64,000 nt of DNA from Eumeta japonica (GCA_005406025.1 BGZK01000152.1:310001-374000), one strand, 5' to 3'. Counted from the stretch's first letter, positions 31,287 through 42,841 are shown. Notes: generated from the letters alone by a model not told the origin. A program made the numbers and translations.

Positions 31287-34200
31287 GTTCTTTGCTCTCT
31301 AATATAATTAATATTGAAAATAGAAATATATATTATTGTAGATATAGTGTGTGGGTATTTCCAGCTGAATAGACAATAAAGTTAGTATGTTAAGTTATGA
31401 TGAAAATTATATTGCTTTTAGTGTGACTGGAGGCGGACCAATTGGACCAAAGCGGACCAAGTGGACAGTATGCTGAAGCTGCAACTGTTCCTCAATACCA
31501 AACAGATAACCTTGATATTGAAGAGAATGAGGCAGCAGCAACTCAACATGATCCAGATTCTGCTGAGAAGCCGAGTGACTACTCATGTATTTTGCCAAAA
31601 GAAGAAAAATACCATGGCCGTGAACAACCGCTACAAACATGTATAACCATGGACGCGGTGAACAATTTCATTTCGACTGCCAATGATATGGGTGATGAGC
31701 AGCTCATCAATAGAATTACAGAGTTGAGCGCTAGAAATCAGCCAATCTTTTATCATAAAATTTGTAAGCTGAATTTCACAAATATACTGCAATTACAAAA
31801 AACATCAAACACTGAAAAGACCGAATGGCATAAAACTCGAGACATTCATAAAGTAGCCTTCGAAGAAGTGTGTAGTTTCATTTCTGACAATATTATAAAA
31901 GAAAAATTCTTACTTTTTGGATTTTTTACAAACGCTCTTTGCTGAATCCGTCGCTATACACGATCCCACTAAATCTACACAGGAAGGGCCATATAATTTT
32001 GAAAGCAGATTAGTGAAGGCATTTCCAAAAAATTAACGTGGTCACAATGAACGGGAAAAATTGTCAAACCTTACACGGAGTGCTAATTAAAACCGATTAT
32101 AATGCTCTACAGGAAGATGATATTTTGGACCGGGCCGCGTTAATATTGCGAAAAATTATTCGTAATATAAAGCCTACTAGATTGCCTGAGGATTTGACGA
32201 CTGATTCGTTGATAAAAGGAGAATGCGACGTCCCACAACAATTAATAAAATTTTATAGTCAACTTATATCCACTAAGTATCCTGTAAAACTTAGTAATAA
32301 TGTTGCGAGAACCGCTAAATCATTTTCCGAAGATTTAATATATGCTGTCACCAACGGAAATATCAAAACTTCAAAACACATCAATCTCGGGTTGGCTATG
32401 AAAAGTTTGACAAATAGCAAAAAAATTGTCAATATTTTGAATAAATACGGACACTGCTGCAGTTATACTGTTTTGGAGGAATTTGAAACGGAAGCAACAT
32501 TCGCCGCTACTCGTCGGTCGATGCTTTGTCCAGACGATATTATCCCATCGAAGAATTTGTGCACGGGCCTGGCATTTAATAATTTCGATCGCTTCGTAGA
32601 TACTGCAACAGGAAAAGATACATTGCATGACACTGTGGGAATAATGTTTCAAAATATCGTCGACCGCCCACCAAGTCTCCCAAGACCTATAGCAGAGAAT
32701 GTAGATGAACCTGAAACAAGTGTGAAAAGAAGACGTCGAACTTTTGATGAGATAACATTTGAATTGCAATCGTACAATAAAAGACCAAAGATTTGTGAAA
32801 CTTTGACGTCCGTCGACAGTCCACTTTATTCATATGACGTTGATATTAAACAACTTCAATTCATAGATCTTGCTTGGGCTGTGTCTCACTTTTTAAAACT
32901 CTCCAATATACCTGCTTGGGTTGGATATAATAGTATGATTTATCAAGACAATAGCTTTAAACAGAAAATATCGTACCTCACGACGATTAATGCATCTCCA
33001 ACAAATACATCTGTTATTCTAGAAACAATGAGACAAGCTCAACAAATGGCTGAGGAATGTAGTGAAGATTATATGGAGGTCACTTACGATTTAGCTATTG
33101 CGAAAGTTGCTCTTCAATTGCAAAGTACAGAAAAAACCAAAATACAACAATTTATTCATTCACCTTGGATCCTTTCACATCATGATGGCGTATTTTAAAG
33201 CAGTTGGAAAATTTATTGATAATTGTGGACTAACAAATATCATGGAAAATGCGGAGATATTGGCGAGTGGGTCAGTAAATTGTTTTATTACTGGCAAACA
33301 CTACAACAGATGCAAGCGTCTCCATCCTCTTTTATATTTAGCTCTGGAGAATCTACATTTTGAAAGTTTCATTGAACAATGTAAAATTGAAATACCTCAC
33401 GATATTATTGATTATTTATTGCAATTCAGTAACGAAAAGTCGACCAATCCGACAATTGCGCATGAAGAATTGATAAGCCTCTTCGAAAAATATGAAGAAT
33501 ATAAAAAACAGACTTTAATTGGTGAACATGGAAAGACGCCACAATTTTACATGATTGAAGTATTGAGCTTTGAGCTTTTTACATGATTGAAGCATTGAGC
33601 TTTTCAAATATATTTTACCGAAAATTACCAATCTCTTCTTCATATTTAATCAACCCAATTATGCACGTTATGCGGTAATATATCATCACAAATTACTGAA
33701 AGCAGAAGAAAGTCATCCAGGATTATATTTGAAATTACAAAGTGGATCAATGGGAGTTAAACGGACTGATAAACCATTCTCTCGACAACCCGTAGACCTG
33801 ACGCTTGAACAAACAATCAATGCAGATGCTGCGAACAAATTAACTGGAATCAGTCATACAACAAATTCTATAAAGGCTCGTCAGCGCTGGTGTAAAAGCC
33901 ATAGCATTCGTTCAAAATTATTGCGCACATCATGGAGGAAACTGACTTGCGACCTGATCAAGATATTACAGCTGATCTCGAGCAAAGCAGAATAAAAAAA
34001 CATTCGTTGCAGCTGGATCACTGTATTTCACATATTAAGCAAAACATGAATCCCTTTTCAAAAGATGTAGATAAAGATTTATTATGTAACATCTCAACAG
34101 GGCAAGCGGTTACAATAGACATAAAAATTTTTTTGTTGAATGTAGAAACTCTTGGTAATAAACAACGAGAAACATTTATAACTGAATGTTCCGCAGATAA

Positions 34201-35447
34201 AGAAAGATTCGAAAAAGTCATCAAACGAAATAAAATTCTTAATTTTGCTACTGCTGCACCAAAACAAAAAATATATGTTGCTGGAAAATCACTAGCAATT
34301 CGAATGCAACGTGACTTATTTGTTCAATTATTCTCGCTGTCTTTGGAACAAACTTTGAATATAGATAAAGTTTTAGCCTACCCTTTAACACCAGTTCCTC
34401 TAGCTTTATGCCACATAGATGGGACAATTTGCAAAACAGACAAATCCGTACTGTTGAAAATTCTTGAAAAGGAGATCGACAGCAACCCACCAGAACGATG
34501 CGACGTAATTGTTTATGACGGATTTTTCATCATGCATTCAATCAGAGACGTACCATCGTCCTTTGGAAACATATCAAAAAAAAATTGATGCAAGTATTCA
34601 CTGCGAATAGTGCTGACACTGTAATAATTGCCTTTGATAGATATATATTTCCATCAATTAAAGACAATGAACACTCCTTAAGAAGAAGAGTCAAAGGACA
34701 GCGTTTCCAAATAAATGGACCTGATCAAATACGGCCATCAAATTTCGCGGATGCATTGAAAAAATATCTACTTCAAAGAAACACTCGTTGACTTCATTAT
34801 TGATGACTGGGCGAATGATTATATGGCACCATTCATCGGTAGTAAAACAATATTGGTCAACTACCTACAATGCCATCAATATAAAGTATGTCAAGGCAAA
34901 GTGCAAAGAACATCAGAGTCATCGTTGGCATGTCCAGGTCACGAAGAAGCTGACACAAAAATTGTTTTTCACGTTTGTCACTTGACTTCTGATGCTCACG
35001 TTACTATTCGCTGTTCAGATACAGACATTATGATAATTATGTTGGCAAATATGAATTTTATACAGACCGATTTGCAAATCTCGATGCACGTTGGGGCCGG
35101 AAACAATCAGAAGTTTATAAATGTCACGAAATTGTCTCAAACGTTGGGTCTAGATTTGTGTTCAGCATTGCCAGCATTTCATGCCATTACGGGCTGTGAC
35201 TTCAATTCCGCTTTTTACCGAAAAGGCAAGAAAAAACCGTTTCAAATTCTCCGGAAATCTCCAACTTACATCCAAGCATTGTGTGACATTTCCAATATAC
35301 CGAATTCTAATGTGGATGAATTGTTTGCAACACTGGAAGAATATGTATGCAGATTACACGGGTCAACACGAATTTTGAGTCTGAGTTCTGTACCTCTGAT
35401 TTTGATTACTTATGCCTAACTAATTAAAGAAAAAAATATTTTTATCT

Positions 35448-37596
35448 AATAAAGTTTGCTTTTGTAGTTACTAAAACGAAATTTTAATTTTTATGAAAAG
35501 CTCTATTTTTAATTTCAATTATATGTAAAAGAAAACAGTTTTGAATTCACATATTTTTATTGACTTTAATTATACAAGACGGCATAAATAAACCCACAAA
35601 TACAAAAAGAATACAAAAGGACTTTAAAATGAACAGATTTGGTATTTCTTCTGTGTAAGTTGGGACTTTTTCGTATGAGCCCCAAATGTAGTCACCCATC
35701 ATGTTTTCATTATATTGTCCTTGATAACGCTTTTCAAAGTTCATTACATCTTGGTGGAAACGTTCCCCTTGCTCTTCTGAATATGCACCTAAGTTGTCTT
35801 TAAATTTATCCAAATGAGCATGTAGCATGTGGACTTTCAAAGACATTCTGCAACCCATAACTTTGAAGTTGTGAAGCATATCAGTAATAAGCTCCGTGTA
35901 ATTCTCTGCCTTTCTGTTGCCAAGAAAGCCATGAATCACTGCTTTAAGGCTGAGCCACGCTTGTTTTTCGTGGGTACTGAGGAGGCGTAGGAATTGTTCA
36001 CTGGCCATTATTTTCTTTATTTGTGGACCGATGAAAATACCAGCTTTAATTTTAGCCTCTGACAATTTCGGAAAAATGATTTTAAATATTGAAAGGCCTC
36101 AGAGTCTTGACGCAGAGCCTTTACGAACTGCTTCATCAGACCTAATTTAATGTGCAATGGAGGCATTAAAATATGATCGGGCTTCACAATTGGTTCATTT
36201 TGACATTATGTTGTCCTATTTGAAACTCGCTCCGTTGTGTCCATGAGTGCTGCTGGTAGTGAAGTGCATCGGCTCTACTATCCCATAAGCAAATGTAACA
36301 CGGATATTTAGTGTACCCGCCTTGCATTCCCATCAGAAATCCAACCATTTTGAAATCCCCTATCACTGGCCAGGCGTACTCTTCATATTTTAAAACTTGA
36401 AGCACCATTTTAACACTCTCGTAATTTTCTTTTAGCATTACAGAATGAGCAAGGGAAGAGATGGAAATTTATTTCCATTGTGAAGAAGAACTGCCTTTAA
36501 GCTTCTTGTAGAGCTGTCGATGAAAAGACGCCATTCAGAAGAAATGCAAGGATTCCGATTGCTTCAAACAAACCTTTCACATCATTGCAATAACAAAGTC
36601 CGTCTTCTTTGTAAAGAATCCAGAAAATGTTTTATGACGTTTTCTTTGGTCACTTATTATAACATCGTTCTTGAGCAAATTCCACTGTTTTAGTCGTGAA
36701 CCTAATATTTCTGCTTTAAGTTTAGGTAGATTTAAATCTCTTACTAAGTCATCAAACTCTTCTGAATTAATAAGATGTGGTTCAACAGACGGTGATGTGA
36801 TCACGAACTCGCTGTCTCCGCTATTACTAGATATTTGTGATAGCGGTAACTGCCCTGTGCCTTCTGCTTTGGGTTCGAAGGCACAGGAAATTTTCACTGT
36901 GGGGTACTGGAGCAGACGTTGATGGTAGGTTTGGGTATTCAATCTTTTGGCATTTTACCAGCGCGACGCTTACTTGGATTTACTACACAAAAATAGCAAT
37001 CATGGATATGGTCAGTTGGTTCCCTCCATATTCTTGGTACTGCAAACTTCATACTTTTTTTTTCTCCTCGGTACCAGGCTGGAAAAAAATTAACATTATT
37101 CAATAACGAATGACACATTTAATGTATGTGTCAGAATAGGTATAGTTATATATATAAATTTTAATGAAAAGTATGATGTATTTTCTTACCCTCTAAAGTG
37201 TTTTTGCAATTACTACATGAGAAATGAGGTGCCCATACTTTATCTTGACTTCGTACGGGTAAATTAAAATACGCTTCATAGGCTTCACAAAGTCTCGTAT
37301 TTGACGACAAACAAATTTTTGGCTCTCACTTTAATGAATTCGCCGCAAATATAACAAAAGAGTCCACGGGATTTTGCACTTTTGGAAGACATTTTAGGCC
37401 TCACGACACATAAAATACGTTATTCCTTTGCAAAGCGCACGCGCACTCTGCCGTTGACAGTTTGTCACTCCCGCTTCACACCTACAGCCCCCCTTCCCCT
37501 CTCCTGTATCTTATATGCAACGGCTCCTAAAAAAAACTGCTAAAACACTATAATATTCATTTTACATTGTGTAAAGGTACAAAAGCAAACTTTATT
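35448..37596 (-). mobile_element. Nested 2.1-kb element in an intron of the XPG-like gene
   Basis: The 19-bp inverted ends AATAAAGTTTGCTTTTGTA (35448-35466) and their exact reverse complement (37578-37596) bound a region with one antisense gene. Both sides resume the XPG-like gene (left exon ends near 35358 at 'cacg|ggtcaac', right exon starts 37711 after 'tttacag'). I could not define a target duplication. The unit may be a distinct transposon, or an antisense accessory gene belonging to the host element. Confidence 0.5.
35560..37391 (-). pseudogene. Antisense TE-associated gene, family unnamed
   Basis: The reverse-strand start at 37391 reads MSSKSAKSRGLFCYICGEFI with a CxxC finger; a second CxxC pair ('FSCSNC') follows near 37215. 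After a splice come WREPTDHIHDCYFC (about 37020), DLNLPKLKAEILGSRLKQWN (about 36735), MLKENYESVKMVLQVLKYEE, GGYTKYPCYICLWDSRADAL (about 36300), SEAKIKAGIFIGPQIKKIMA (about 36050) and AYSEEQGERFHQDVMNFEKR (about 35780). I recognise this order as a family common in insect genomes, usually repetitive, whose function I do not know. Several Asp/Glu near the 'YNCYICLWDSRAD' and 'HGERFHQD' blocks could be catalytic. Frame breaks occur near 36090, 36450 and 36580. Confidence 0.6.
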
Positions 37597-38410
37597 TATT
37601 ATAAATGGAGTTTCTGCTTTTTTTTCGATGTATACAATCAGAAAATATTCACTAAATAACAGACTCAAAGAAAAATATTTTTTTGTTGACTTGTGTTATA
37701 TGCGTTTACAGGAGTAAATGATATTAATGTTGCTCGTGTGATGACATTCACCAAATCATATGGCAATAATGATAACTGCAATTCATTGAACTTGAACAAA
37801 AGAATCATGGTTCGTTGTTCCCGCCCTGTAAAGCTGAACTGCAACAGCATTTTCTTCGGACGGCATATATCGCCCACCTTTGGAGCCATGCTCACCGTTC
37901 CATGCCAACAGACCTGTTGCCAACTGAGTATGGATGGGAAGAATCTGGTGAAAAATATTGTTTTAAATGGTTTATGGGTGATCAATTGCCGCCATCCATC
38001 ACTAGCATCACTAATCTCGACATGAACCCACATGGTATGAAAAGATTATCTTCTCTTGATTTCTGACAAATAATATTTACCTACATGGTTTGTTAATTAA
38101 TTGATTGATATTTTTACAGAGGACAACGAAACCGAAAACGATGGAGTGTGCGACATAAGTATCGATAACTGTGATGACGACAGTGATGCAAATGAAGATG
38201 ATTAATAAAAAAATATTTGTTCTATATATATTAAGATTTTTATGTTGATTGTCATAAAAACAATTGAATTAAATTACTTTTCAATAAATCCGAATATAAT
38301 ATAGTAATATAATAAATAGTAATATAGTAATATAATATATAGTAATATTATAATAATATTACAAACTAATATGAATCATGCTAATGATGTTACCGCTTCA
38401 CTTCCATTAA

Positions 38411-39530
38411 TCATGGGTAAATTGTTGAAAGACCATAAGAAATTTATAAATATTATAGTGTTAATATATAGAAAGAAGAAAATATTCGTCAGCTGATTGG
38501 GGGAAAAGGCGTCAGTCGGAGCATTGAATATTTCGCGCGTCGTAGAGATATATGCGCGCAGTCATCCATTTTTGCTCTAGCTGACGGGTTTTCCCCCACT
38601 ATATATGCAGCTGATTATCAATATCACATTTCTGTATATGTCTAGAATCATGTAAAAAAATTGGTTGCCTGTAAAGTCGGTATACGGGCGAAAGTTTTAC
38701 GTGACAACGACTTTGAGTGGTAAAATCATTTTAATGTGAATATTCATTCGTATAGTAGGAAGAAGGATGAAATAATAGTAACAATTTAAAACATTTATTT
38801 ATACAAAGAATTATATTTAAAACATTAATTTATACAAAGAATCTCGCACTGAATTTCATATTAACAAAATTTTATTTTACCTTTACACATACATACGTAT
38901 TTATATACAAATATACATACAATAACTTGCAATACATTTGCGTACAATGAAACAGCGTTTACTACAACTTAACTTGTTCCTATCTGAGTGGAAGGGACGC
39001 GTGCCTTTCACTTTATGTCTGTCTCTCTCGCTCTTAGGCGGGCTAACCATGCCCGAGTGGAAGGGACGCCTCTCACTCGCTCATTGTGAGCGCATAACGT
39101 GAGCGGAGCGTAACGCAGTTTCTTGAAGTGTCACCCGGCAAACCAATTTATAAGACGTTGTCACGTCAAAAATTTCAATCGGCATAAAATAATTTTATTT
39201 CCTAATTTTTTTTGCAAGTTCGCACGCTCAGATGACGCATGATCCCCCCTCTGCTGTGCAGCTGACTATTTTTTTAAAATTGTAATCAATGTCAATGACA
39301 TCTGAAAAAAATTTCATATGGCATAAAATATTTTTTGGATTTTTTTTTGACGTGTTCTATGGGGTGTTCATAGTAAGCGCCCCCGCAGGTGCGTCAGCTG
39401 ACTTTCACTTACGTTATTAGGGACAGATTCTTTACTAGTATTGTGAAGTAACGACCGGTATAAAAACACTAATCAAAAAAGCCGCTGCCTCCCGGACAAC
39501 TAGTCTAGTAGTATACATATAGGTCAATGG
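38411..39530. repeat. Right inverted terminal region of the 9.8-kb element
   Basis: Inverted partner of the left end: 'gggtaaattgttgaaagacc' at 38415 matches 'ggtctttcaacaatttaccc' at 30317. CAGCTG occurs near 38490, 38608, 39259 and 39395. Homology is interrupted by about 0.5 kb at 38663-39166. Confidence 0.8.
38663..39166. repeat. 0.5-kb insertion in the right arm
   Basis: This block is absent from the left arm, where 'catgtaaaaaaatttcaatcgg' is uninterrupted as read in inverse orientation. It contains 'ggttgcctgtaaagtcgg' and 'acgtgacaacg' near its left side and 'acccggcaaacc' and 'cgttgtcacgt' near its right, i.e. inverted words in swapped order. It also has the word 'gagtggaagggacgc' twice (38986 and 39054). 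It is probably a non-autonomous element. No gene is visible. Confidence 0.6.
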
Positions 39531-39536
39531 GTAAGA

Positions 39537-40130
39537 CCATTAATTTATTATTGATTTATTAAACAATAGGTTACTTTATTACATAAGGAGATGTCTTATT
39601 TATATGTATTATTTTAATATAATTACATGAAAGTATACCTTAGCAAGAAAATCTTGATAAAAAAGAATTCTTAACTTACTACATTTTCCATAAGTGCGAG
39701 CAAGACATTTCTATTGTTGTCCTGCTCGCACTTTTGGAAAATGTAAGTTAATAATTCTTTTTTGCCAAGTTACATAAATGTCTGTATCGTATTATGTATT
39801 TATACGCAAAGACTAACCTAACTAAATACACTCAGTAGCACAAAGTGGTCATACAGGGAGTAAATAAGGATGAAACATCACGCACAATGGCAATATTGAA
39901 AAAATAACACCAGACAACTGAAGCCCATTTTTACAATTGGAAAAGTCAGTTTTTTTTTAATTTTTAAATTATTTTTCTTACAGTTAAATAAAACGTTATT
40001 TCACAAATTGCATTCATCCTTTTTTATAATCCATGTAAAAACTTACTAAGCATTTATGTGACATATTGAAGGAAGGAATACAGCATACAGCTATATTTAA
40101 AACGTTTAATCTGTATAATGTAGGTAGCTA
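39537..40130. other. Harbinger E intron with a foldback
   Basis: Non-coding intron of the MADF gene. The arms at about 39657-39706 and 39721-39767 ('aagaattcttaacttactac', 'attttccataagtgcgagca' and their complement) form an imperfect 45-bp inverted repeat, i.e. a mini-MITE or foldback. The rest holds nothing I recognise. Confidence 0.55.
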
Positions 40131-41200
40131 TTAATGAATAAACTTATCTTGCCAGGGGACTTTTCCCTCGTTCACAAAATAACTCATAAATTCATTTCTT
40201 ATTTGTTTTGCTGTTCTCCCGGAGTCTAATTTACGAGAACGTTGTAATGGTTCAAGCGTTGATCTTCTTGTTGTAAGTCCTGACGACGTTGTACCCTCTT
40301 CAAAGTTTTCTCTATCAAAACAATCTGACGAAGCATATGAAGAACATGATGTTGTCATTAAATAATTATGCAAAACCCAAGTTGCCCGAACAACTGATTC
40401 TATGTTTTCAGTTGTCATATTAATTTGTGTTCTGTAAATTCTAAACCTTGCTGCTAGTATGCCAAATGCATTTTCAACTATGCGGCGTGCTCGTGATGTT
40501 CGGTAATTATAAATCTTCTTGGCTATACTATCCAAGTCGTTTTGTCGAAATGATTTCATCGCGTCTTTTCTAAGAGGAAAGGCGTCATCAGCTACAAAAA
40601 CATACGGTAGCGTTCGTGAACTATTACTCAATGTGTTTTCTTCAGGAATATTTAAAGCATTGTTTTCCAACTTTTCGTAAAAAAATCGTATTCAAGAACA
40701 CTCCTCCATCTGATACTTTGCCATTTGTACCAAAATCAAACATCAAGAATTTGTATTTTGCATCAACAATTGCCATGAGGACCATACTATGTCTATTTTT
40801 GTAGTTGAAATAATATGAACCACTGTTAGGTGGAGGCACGATTTCAACGTGCTTGCCATCAATGGCACCTAAACAGTGAGGAAAGTTCCATCGTTCATAG
40901 AATTCCCTTGCTATTGTTTTCCATTCATCTTCTGTTTGTGATAACTGAAACAAAAATAATAGATTAATTATTAATAATAATAGTAATTTAATTCAAAAAC
41001 TTAACTATTATACTATAACTATACTATAAGTATTACTACACTACAACAATTATTATATACTATAAATATTTTTAACCCTTATATGTATATACATGGTATG
41101 GTCAAGTGTTAATTATTTATCCTATGAAATAATGAATTTATTGACCATTGCCTTGCCTATTGACTATGAGAATATCAAATTATGTATTTCTTTTTTACAG

Positions 41201-41851
41201 GAACAATCCAGATCGCAATATAGCAATTCTAATGTCGAACAAAACCCACCAACCCCAGGCCAATCTGATCTCGAAAGGGACACACCAACACCAGGCCGAT
41301 CTGATGTCGAAAAAGACGTATCAACGCCGAGTCGTTCTGATTCTGAAAGAGACGTATCAACGCCGAGTCGTTCTGATTCTGAAAGAGGCACGCTGCGACC
41401 AAATCGTTCAAAATCCACGAAGAATGCGTATGAAGAGGCACTGCGAAGTGTGAATGAGCATTTTAAACGTCCGAGGATTCCGGAAAATCGTTTTGAAGTA
41501 TATGGACGTAATGTAGGCATGAAATTACAAGAATTACCAAAACAGCAAAGAATTATTGCTGAAAAAATTATTAATGAGACATTATTCTTAGCCGAAATGG
41601 GTGATTTAACTACCTCACATACTGTCAGAACCAGTGATTTTATTAACACATTTTTTCCACACAGCCACACATTCAAGCATCTAATCAACCAAACGTTCAA
41701 ATTGTCTCCACTCAGCCACACATGGTATCATCTAATCAAGTATTCACTGAAAACTTTTCCAACCTTGATCAACCACATGCTCAGACTCACGATTCTCTAC
41801 CCCACACGGCTGCTTCATTTATACTTAGTTTCAATGATAAATGATTATTGA
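41201..41851 (+). CDS. Harbinger E MADF gene, C-terminal exon
   Basis: It begins after 'ttttttacag' at 41201 and continues the gene from 29709. It encodes a Ser/Asp repeat region and then [40 protein letters not shown] and [20 protein letters not shown], the helical C-terminal block seen in Harbinger partner proteins in place of a canonical BESS. After the T-run near 41650 the more protein-like continuation lies in a neighbouring frame (to about 41870, ending at a stop after 'ttcaatgataaatga'), so a one-base slip is likely there. Confidence 0.68.
   Translation, partial: EQSRSQYSNSNVEQNPPTPGQSDLERDTPTPGRSDVEKDVSTPSRSDSERDVSTPSRSDSERGTLRPNRSKSTKNAYEEALRSVNEHFKRPRIPENRFEVYGRNVGMKLQELPKQQRIIAEKIINETLFLAEMGDLTTSHTVRTSDFINTFFPHSHTFKHLINQTFKLSPLSHTWYHLIKYSLKTFPTLINHMLRLTILYPTRLLHLYLVSMINDY
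41251..41396 (+). repeat. 36-bp coding tandem repeat
   Basis: Four 36-bp units encode a 12-residue repeat of the type [12 protein letters not shown] ([48 protein letters not shown]). The last two are almost identical. They lie at the start of the C-terminal MADF-gene exon and form a charged flexible linker. Confidence 0.85.
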
Positions 41852-42841
41852 ATTTTATTGTTAAGGTTTCATTTCTTCATTCTTGAATAATTTTCATTCG
41901 CTATTTCATTCTAATGATTTAATTATTAAACATTACATACGATCACAATTGTGTTTTCTTCATAGCATCATCACCATCATCAAAGCGGCGCCACTATGCG
42001 ACTAAGCTTTAGTCTTAATTTATCAAAGCTTTAATTAACTTATAGATTTCTATATTACTGTAATATATTATAAATCATTTAAAACTTACCTTTAAGTAAT
42101 CTTTTTGTAGAACTTTGTACAAAGCATCACAAGTTTCAGGAATAATTCGACTCAGTGCCTGTTTTGATATCATCGTAGAAAACTTCATGCATTCGTATGA
42201 GCGACCTGTAGCTAAAAATCTCAGTGTTGCAGATAATCTTTCATGAGGACTTATTGCTTCTCTCATCACGGTATCATTTTTTTGTATTAGCGGTGTAACT
42301 AGAAACAGGAGGTGTAAGTAAGTCTCTTCATTCATCCTTAAATAATTATGCCAATCGTTTGGAGCAAATTTCAACTCATTTAATAAATTTATGTGAGAGT
42401 ATGACTTCCTTTTAAAAAGCCAGTCCTTACACCACACACTACGTGATTTTCTTCTTTTTTTGCACAAAATAAGCCAGGCTAGCGCAAGCGCGTCATCGTC
42501 TTCCATCGTGAATGACATGTTTCTCGTCCGATGTTTCCTTCGAGGACTGAGGGTCGACGCAGATATCGTAGATATGTGGACACACTATGGACGTTCGATA
42601 AACTGCACAAACGAACTGTACAGTTCGTTTGCGCAGTTTTATCGTTGCCGTGTATACCGGGCCTAAGGTTCAATGTTCCCTCGACTTCGCGTGCTCCTAA
42701 ACAAAAACAGGTGCATCTGCTTATATATGTAGTATATTATGTTCTTTTTTATCGCATTTGTCAATAATACCTATTCTTAATTTATTTTCTCTTGGTCTAT
42801 AGGATTCGAATGTTGTAGCTTCATCCACGTGTTCATCTCTT

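Larger units (their letters stand above)
30797..38205 (+). pseudogene. XPG/FEN-like multi-exon gene of the 9.8-kb element
   Basis: Exon 1 (30797-31056) encodes MASVKPFCVFCNKKTEKLTI and a closing HSKCYRAF, a CC...HC finger, ending at GTAAGT. A second region starts near 31422. The body runs to about 35360 through several frames (breaks near 31945, 33190, 33590, 33995, 34588, 34790). Acidic signatures in order are CDVIVYDGFFIMHSI (34499), VIIAFDRYIFPSIKDNEH (34620), HEEADTKIVFHVC (34939), RCSDTDIMIIML (35009) and ITGCDFNSAFYRKGKKKPF (35183). They follow the XPG-N/XPG-I order of FEN1-type nucleases. The last exons (37711-38030 and 38120-38205) give SLPPCKAELQQ-like sequence and an acidic tail. 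Function as the element's nuclease is inferred. Confidence 0.65.
29716..39530 (+). mobile_element. 9.8-kb element with XPG-like gene (Academ-like)
   Basis: The ends CCATTGACCTATATGTATAC... and their reverse complement are flanked by a 6-bp duplication GTAAGA (29710-29715 and 39531-39536). Inverted similarity extends over roughly 0.6 kb at left and 1.1 kb at right, the latter containing a 0.5-kb insertion. The interior encodes a long spliced gene with an N-terminal zinc finger and XPG/FEN-type acidic motifs on +, plus a nested 2.1-kb element with an antisense gene. XPG-type nucleases are known, by recall, from Academ transposons, but the 6-bp duplication does not match the 3-4 bp I remember for Academ. 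Classification is therefore open. Confidence 0.75.
40131..42518 (-). pseudogene. Harbinger E DDE transposase, nearly intact
   Basis: Exon 1 (42518-42090) starts MSFTMEDDDALALAWLILCK and carries the helical N-terminus with ISPHERLSATLRFLATGRSY, ending at a GTAAGT donor. Exon 2 (40944-40131) follows a 'gtttcag' acceptor and holds LGAIDGKHVEIVPPPNSGSY (first Asp), DFGTNGKVSDGGVF (second Asp), YVFVADDAFPLRKDAMKSFR and TSRARRIVENAFGILAARFR (Glu). It ends FVNEGKVPWQDKFIH. Only one frame break is seen, at an A7 run near 40680, between LRK and the next block, so it could be a consensus slip. All three acidic residues are present. It would cut the element ends and insert at TWA. Confidence 0.9.
29067..42663. 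mobile_element. PIF/Harbinger element E, split by nested elements
   Basis: The ends are long inverted repeats of about 65 bp: left AGCCCGGTATACACGGCAAT..., right the reverse complement of GGCCCGGTATACACGGCAAC.... Each contains a perfect inner palindrome of 'aactgtacagtt' type. TAA at 29064-29066 and 42664-42666 is the 3-bp target duplication. It encodes a MADF/BESS gene on + (29329-29709 and 41201-41851) and a transposase on - (40131-42518). Without the 9.8-kb nested element it would be about 3.8 kb. It is the least decayed Harbinger here. Confidence 0.92.

Noticed and set aside
38281..38345. 'atatagtaatataatata' run considered as a CRISPR-like or regulatory array
   Set aside because: Simple AT microsatellite with no spacers or conserved unit; CRISPR is not expected in this DNA.
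41164..41721. 185-codon reverse-strand frame over the Harbinger E accessory exon
   Set aside because: It mirrors the 36-bp coding repeat of the + strand gene and has no recognisable motif.
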